In this document: piece by piece, positions 60,456 to 64,000 of the stretch
Position numbering within the stretch: position 1 is the first letter of the stretch
Layout of the letters: every line of letters starts with the position of its first letter
From: Streptomyces venezuelae
GTDB taxonomy: Bacteria > Actinomycetota > Actinomycetes > Streptomycetales > Streptomycetaceae
Direction: 5' to 3'
Assembly: GCF_008642295.1 (NCBI RefSeq)
Contig: NZ_CP029190.1
Coordinates: forward strand, 7,237,501 to 7,301,500
Length of the DNA: 64,000 nucleotides
Position numbers and translations under genes: made by a program
Notes under the pieces: model-generated
The model's database searches: none
The model's input: the letters and a program-made list of their open reading frames with translations, nothing else
Told to the model about the DNA's origin: nothing

Positions 60456-61209
60456 GCAACGGGCAGGCCAGCATGGACACTACCGCTCGCCCAACGCTTC
60501 TCCAGAGCACCACGCTCATGGGCACGCTCGGGCTCAGCGCCTTGTGGCTCCGCTCCCAGTCGGGGTGTGCTGCCACCTGCGCCGTGTACACCCGCCACAG
60601 CGCTCCGTCGGTCGCCGCCCGGGCGTGCTGCACGTACACCTCGGGCTCGACTCTGTTGATCGGGAGTCGACGCCGTGTCATGTCCTCCCAGGACAGGGAC
60701 AGTACGGTGCTGTGCTCGCCCGCCGTCACCTCGAGCCGGCGGAGGTGCGCAGGAAGAGCAGGGAGGCGTCGTTCCAGTCCGCGAACCATTCGAGGCGCTG
60801 GGCTGCGGTGAGCGTGCCCGGTGCCAACGGAATGCGGAAGACAGTCCATTCGGGTCCGGAGATCTCGCCTGCGAGCGGAGGCGGTGGCCCTGCGGGTTCG
60901 AGGTTCGTGCCGCAGAAGCGCACGTGGAAGGGGCTGGCAATGCACCTCCCACACGGCGGTGAGGGCCCTGAGAGCCGCCAGTCCGATGCCGAACCGGCGG
61001 GTGGATCCGGCAGAGGCCGTCTTGCCGCTGAGCCAGGGCAGGCCGAGGGGGAGGACATCGGCCAGGCGCAGGCCGGCTCCGCCGTGGGCAATCAGCGTGT
61101 CCTCGGACCGCAGCAGGATGCGGAGCTGCCCGGCTCCCGCGTCGTAGGAATTCTGCACGAACTCAGAGAGGACCTGGAGCCGGTCGGTCGAGAGCGTCCA
61201 CGCGCGCAT
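60456..61209 (-). pseudogene. Hsp90-like (HATPase) protein gene remnant
   Basis: The N-terminus reads VLSEFVQNSYDAGAGQLRIL (N and D of the ATP site), then GGAGLRLADVLPLGLPWLSG and RRFGIGLAALRALTAVWEVH. A second frame gives FRIPLAPGTLTAAQRLEWFA, and the first frame resumes with SWEDMTRRRLPINRVEPEVY and VYTAQVAAHPDWERSHKALS. At least three frame changes occur and the 3' end is replaced by an IS630 tail. It resembles a sacsin-like ATPase fragment. Confidence 0.65.
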
Positions 61210-61378
61210 CCCCCTTGCTGCTCTGTGATGTCGACAAGCCTGGGGTCAGGGGCGGTTCCCGAACACCGGGAGGGCGTGATCCAGCCAAGTGTGCACGGTG
61301 TCCCGGCGTGCTGTTCGGTTCGGCTGAGCGGTGCGGCGCTACGGGTGCCGGGGCCGGTGTCGGGACGCAGCCCCGGTA

Positions 61379-61783
61379 TCAGGCTCCGGTCAGTCCCGGG
61401 TCGCCTCGTCGGCCGGCCTGTGCCACGGAGGAGATCAGCATGGACAGAGTGAAGGTCGCCACGAGGCTTCCCATCATCACCATGCCTACGCCGATCATGA
61501 ACAGTCCGCTGGCGTCGTCCGACCAGTCGAAGTACGCGGCAACGGTCAGACCGGCCGTGGTGCCGAGCACGGCGCCGGCGACGTGGTGGCGGGATGCCGC
61601 CCAGTACACCGGAGCCAGCAGGGTCAGCACCAGGCCGATCACCTGCCAGGCCTCGTACGGGCCGCTTACCGAGCCGTCGGGGTGTACGTCACGATGCTGG
61701 TCCCAGCCCAGCCAGGCGGCCCATGCCGCCACCGGGACGAGGAACAGCAGGCAGGGAGCGAGTATCAGTGATCTCTGGCGCAT
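61379..61783 (-). CDS. Small integral membrane protein
   Basis: About 134 aa, starting MRQRSLILAPCLLFLVPVAA, with four hydrophobic segments: PCLLFLVPVAAWAAWLGW, VIGLVLTLLAPVYWAA, GAVLGTTAGLTVAAYF and LFMIGVGMVMMGSLVATF. Not a recognised family. The start is uncertain; a longer frame reads from 62371 but is non-coding. Confidence 0.6.
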   Translation of the reverse strand: MRQRSLILAPCLLFLVPVAAWAAWLGWDQHRDVHPDGSVSGPYEAWQVIGLVLTLLAPVYWAASRHHVAGAVLGTTAGLTVAAYFDWSDDASGLFMIGVGMVMMGSLVATFTLSMLISSVAQAGRRGDPGLTGA

Positions 61784-62021
61784 GGCCCAAGAATCCCGTC
61801 GCACCCGGTCCTGCGGCAGAGCGCAGGTACTCACCTCCCTTTGAGTACCCAGACGCCCACAGGCCCGGCACCGCTGACCGGCATCGAAGCCCATGAGGCC
61901 CCATGCGTGGATGCCGATGCCGGCGTCCGGTGCGCAGAACCACAGGTCGACTCCGACGACGCGGCCCCGGCCGGCGAGCGGGGCAGGGGCGGGCTCGGCA
62001 CGGGGGACAAGGGGGCCGCGG

Positions 62022-62816
62022 TCAGCCGATCGGTTGCCGGGACTCGGCGCGCACCTTGAGGGTGGTCTCGGCGACCTTGGCGAGGTCGATGGACGCGGGC
62101 TTCTGCTGCGCGGTCTCCGGGGTAACGACGCCGACGGAGGCGCCGGTGTTCTCGTCAGCCCAGGCGCACATCGGCAGGGTGGTATCGACGCCGCCCTGCC
62201 TCGCGACCAGCACCTGGCAGGACAGGGTGACATCGGAGCCGGCCGGGGTGATGTCCCGGGCGGGGGCAGCCAGGGACGCACCTTCGGCGTCCGCCGCACC
62301 GGCCAGCATCTGCTTGCGGGTGGCCTCGGGGTCCTTGAACTGGCCGTACATCCCGGAGACGACCAGGGCACTCACCCCCTTCGGAGAGTTGGAGGTGTAC
62401 TGCCCGACAGCCGGCATCGGATTGCGGACCTTCGAGTCGTAGCTGCCTTTCAGCGCCTTCTTACCCTCGGTGTCCGACAGATCCTGGACCAGCTCGTACT
62501 TGCCATCCACCACGGTCTTGGGAACGGTGAGCCGATACCGGGCCTCGGGGAAGCCGGTACCACTCGCCACGGATCCGGCCTCCGTCAGCAGCTTCACGCC
62601 GAATCCGAGCACGCCGAGCGCCACCAACGAGCCTGCGACGATCCCGATGACCATGCCCGTCCGGTTCTTGCGGGGCGGGCCCATCGGGGGCTGGCCCCAA
62701 GCTCCTTGACCGGGGTACGGCTGCGGCGGGTAAGGCTGCCCCGGGTGCCCGCCGTACGGATTCGGGTGCTGCGGGTGCCCGTACGGGCCGGGGGACTGCT
62801 GGGGCGGCATGCTCAT
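62022..62816 (-). CDS. Membrane-anchored protein with proline-rich cytoplasmic tail
   Basis: This 264-aa protein has an N-terminal Pro/Gly/Gln/Tyr-rich region (PGQPYPPQPYPGQG) of 45 residues. One transmembrane helix (MVIGIVAGSLVALGVLGFGV) follows, then an extracellular domain with YELVQDLSDTEGKKALKGSY, ending RAESRQPIG. The architecture (PxxP tail, one helix, external domain) is common in Streptomyces membrane proteins of unknown function. Convergent neighbour 61379 is on the same strand downstream. Confidence 0.8.
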   Translation of the reverse strand: MSMPPQQSPGPYGHPQHPNPYGGHPGQPYPPQPYPGQGAWGQPPMGPPRKNRTGMVIGIVAGSLVALGVLGFGVKLLTEAGSVASGTGFPEARYRLTVPKTVVDGKYELVQDLSDTEGKKALKGSYDSKVRNPMPAVGQYTSNSPKGVSALVVSGMYGQFKDPEATRKQMLAGAADAEGASLAAPARDITPAGSDVTLSCQVLVARQGGVDTTLPMCAWADENTGASVGVVTPETAQQKPASIDLAKVAETTLKVRAESRQPIG

Positions 62817-63070
62817 GCCTGAACGCTACTTCAGCCCCGCGACCGATCCGGCGGCGGTGGGCACGGCATTCGCTTGGCTTCCATCGGCGAAGCGGCCGAT
62901 GGCGGTGGGCTCCACCGTCTGCCGCGCCCACCAGCAGGCTGCCGGTGCCAGCAGAACGCGGGCGCCCCCGCTGAGCCGCCTGGGGTCCGGCTGCTGTCCA
63001 CGGATTGACCGTGTCGCCGAACGACCAGCCGGACCTGAACGCCGAGATCGACCGCCCCCGGGTCCGACCA

Positions 63071-63127
63071 CCGCCCCGCCCCGCCCCGCCCCGCCCCGTC
63101 CCGTCCCGTCCCGTCCCGTCCCGCCCC
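63071..63127 (+). repeat. Pentamer tandem repeats CCGCC and CCGTC
   Basis: About four to five copies of CCGCC-type pentamers are followed by five CCGTC-type pentamers in 57 bp. The region 62817-63371 around it holds no convincing gene, only open frames of low-complexity Pro/Arg. Confidence 0.85.
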
Positions 63128-63371
63128 CGAGGCTCGGCCGGTTCCCGGGCGGCAACGAGCCCCCGAATCGTCCCTGCTCCGGCGCCTGCGGCATTCGTGC
63201 CACGCCGAAGCCACCGGCTCCAAAGGCGGTTGGCCCATGCTGAGAAGTTGATCCCCGGTATCGCGACCGCACAGTTCCGGCTGCGGCAGCACGGGAGCGC
63301 GGCGATAAGCATTCGACGAAGGGCGAACTGTTGCGCCACCATCCGGGGCGAGGCCGGACGCGAGGAGCACG

Positions 63372-63797
63372 GTGATATCCCAGGGCGCGAAGATCACAGC
63401 GCGATGCGAGGCATGCAGCGGCGTGTTGATACTCAACACCGGCCAGTTGATCGAGCGCGGACGCCTGCGGTGGGTAACCGAGGCCAACTGCCTGTGCTGC
63501 CGCGTCGCCTGGTGCGAGCAAGGCAACGGCGACGCGATTCCGGAGGAGATCCGCCAGGTCCTCTTGGCAGAACATGGATCTGCCCGGCTCCGGCTGACAG
63601 AGCCCGAGGCGAGTGCAGTGCCCGTCCTGCGCGCTCTGAGAGAGGTGCAAGACGGCCTGTCACTGGCACAAGCGCGGGCTATGGCCGATGAGTTGAAGAC
63701 CAGCGGCCTCGTGGGCACGCTCGTCGAGATGGAACTCATAGCCGCCCGGCTCCGACGTCATTCCGTCGAAGCGACAGTCGAGACTTTGTCCAGCTGA
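63372..63797 (+). CDS. Conserved hypothetical protein with CxxC motifs
   Basis: This 141-aa protein (GTG start, ribosome binding site GAGGA) has ITARCEACSGVLI and CLCCRVAWC, four to five Cys that could form a zinc ribbon, then a helical C-terminal half with QDGLSLAQARAMADELKTSG and LVGTLVEMELIAARLRRHSV. I recognise the pattern from other Streptomyces genomes but know no function. Confidence 0.75.
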   Translation: MISQGAKITARCEACSGVLILNTGQLIERGRLRWVTEANCLCCRVAWCEQGNGDAIPEEIRQVLLAEHGSARLRLTEPEASAVPVLRALREVQDGLSLAQARAMADELKTSGLVGTLVEMELIAARLRRHSVEATVETLSS

Positions 63798-64000
63798 CCC
63801 TCAGGAGCGTGCGACACGCCGGGCGAGACACTTTCCGCAGCAGCGAGAGTCCCCAGCACCCGGCATCTGAGCATATTGCTTGCGCAGCGTGAGGACGGCG
63901 GGCGGGCTCGACTGCAGGCCGCTGCGCGGGACCTCAGACGGTACGGCGCCTGCACAGACAGGTGTCGTACCCCGCTCGTATGCTCGCTCGATGACGTCTC
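63798..64000. other. Window-end region without a supported gene
   Basis: This 203-bp region has only low-complexity open frames. One plus-strand frame stays open to the window edge (ending CRTPLVCSLDDV) but has no start codon with a ribosome binding site in the window, so a gene continuing to the right cannot be excluded. Confidence 0.4.

Noticed and set aside
61379..62371. Full-length minus-strand frame of 330 codons covering the small membrane gene
   Set aside because: Only the last 134 codons look like a membrane protein. The upstream part is antisense to the neighbouring gene and lacks protein features.
62817..63371. Long plus- and minus-strand open frames rich in Pro/Arg around the pentamer repeat
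   Set aside because: They are low-complexity products of GC-rich repeats without start signals or family features.

Overview
This window is high-GC actinobacterial chromosome, almost certainly from a Streptomyces. The signs are G/C-ended codons, GTG and TTG starts behind GGAGG-type ribosome binding sites, dense TetR/MerR/HxlR/LysR/XRE/LuxR regulators, large STAND ATPases with TPR or WD40 repeats, IS110 elements, and a streptogramin-type resistance pair. No core housekeeping operons are present, so it reads as accessory or chromosome-arm DNA.

Left part (1-8 kb): small independent genes. An Old Yellow Enzyme reductase faces a MerR regulator across a MerR-style long-spacer promoter. Then come a PLP decarboxylase-like enzyme, a secreted Tat-dependent peptidoglycan amidase, a lipoprotein M1 metallopeptidase, a TetR regulator and a HAD-like protein. 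At 8.25-11.17 kb two indistinguishable 1,461-bp IS110 elements lie head to tail inside a small ORF. Removing exactly 2 x 1,461 bp restores its reading frame. Then follow a beta-propeller protein, an unrecognised 459-aa protein and a tRNA-like gene with a 10-bp acceptor stem (14.5 kb).

Middle (15-44 kb): two GNAT acetyltransferases, a family 2 glycosyltransferase, and a membrane-anchored NB-ARC/TPR STAND protein. Next is a probable streptogramin-resistance cassette: TetR, leader peptide, ABC-F ATPase and virginiamycin B lyase. It is followed by redox genes with local regulators (HxlR/imine reductase, LysR/MDR dehydrogenase plus hydrolase, XRE/quinone reductase, WYL/RidA). A 1,331-aa HTH-STAND-WD40 protein is divergent from a secreted ricin-type lectin across a perfect 11-bp inverted repeat.

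Right part (44-64 kb): a degraded accessory region. It has orphan SMI1/KNR4-type immunity-like genes, several with nonsense or frameshift damage, remnants of IS630, IS1380 and ISL3 transposases, a recombinase fragment, a broken Hsp90-like ATPase gene cut by an IS630 tail, and many short tandem repeats. Between the damaged zones lies an intact-looking set: a LuxR-type regulator, a 46-bp perfect hairpin/operator, a small divergent gene, and an 80-aa secreted peptide whose mature part carries three identical GIGWD motifs and ends exactly on the third. This last unit is the best candidate for an undescribed system. Promoter, operator and start calls come from reading the sequence by eye, and family names come from recognised motifs without database searches.
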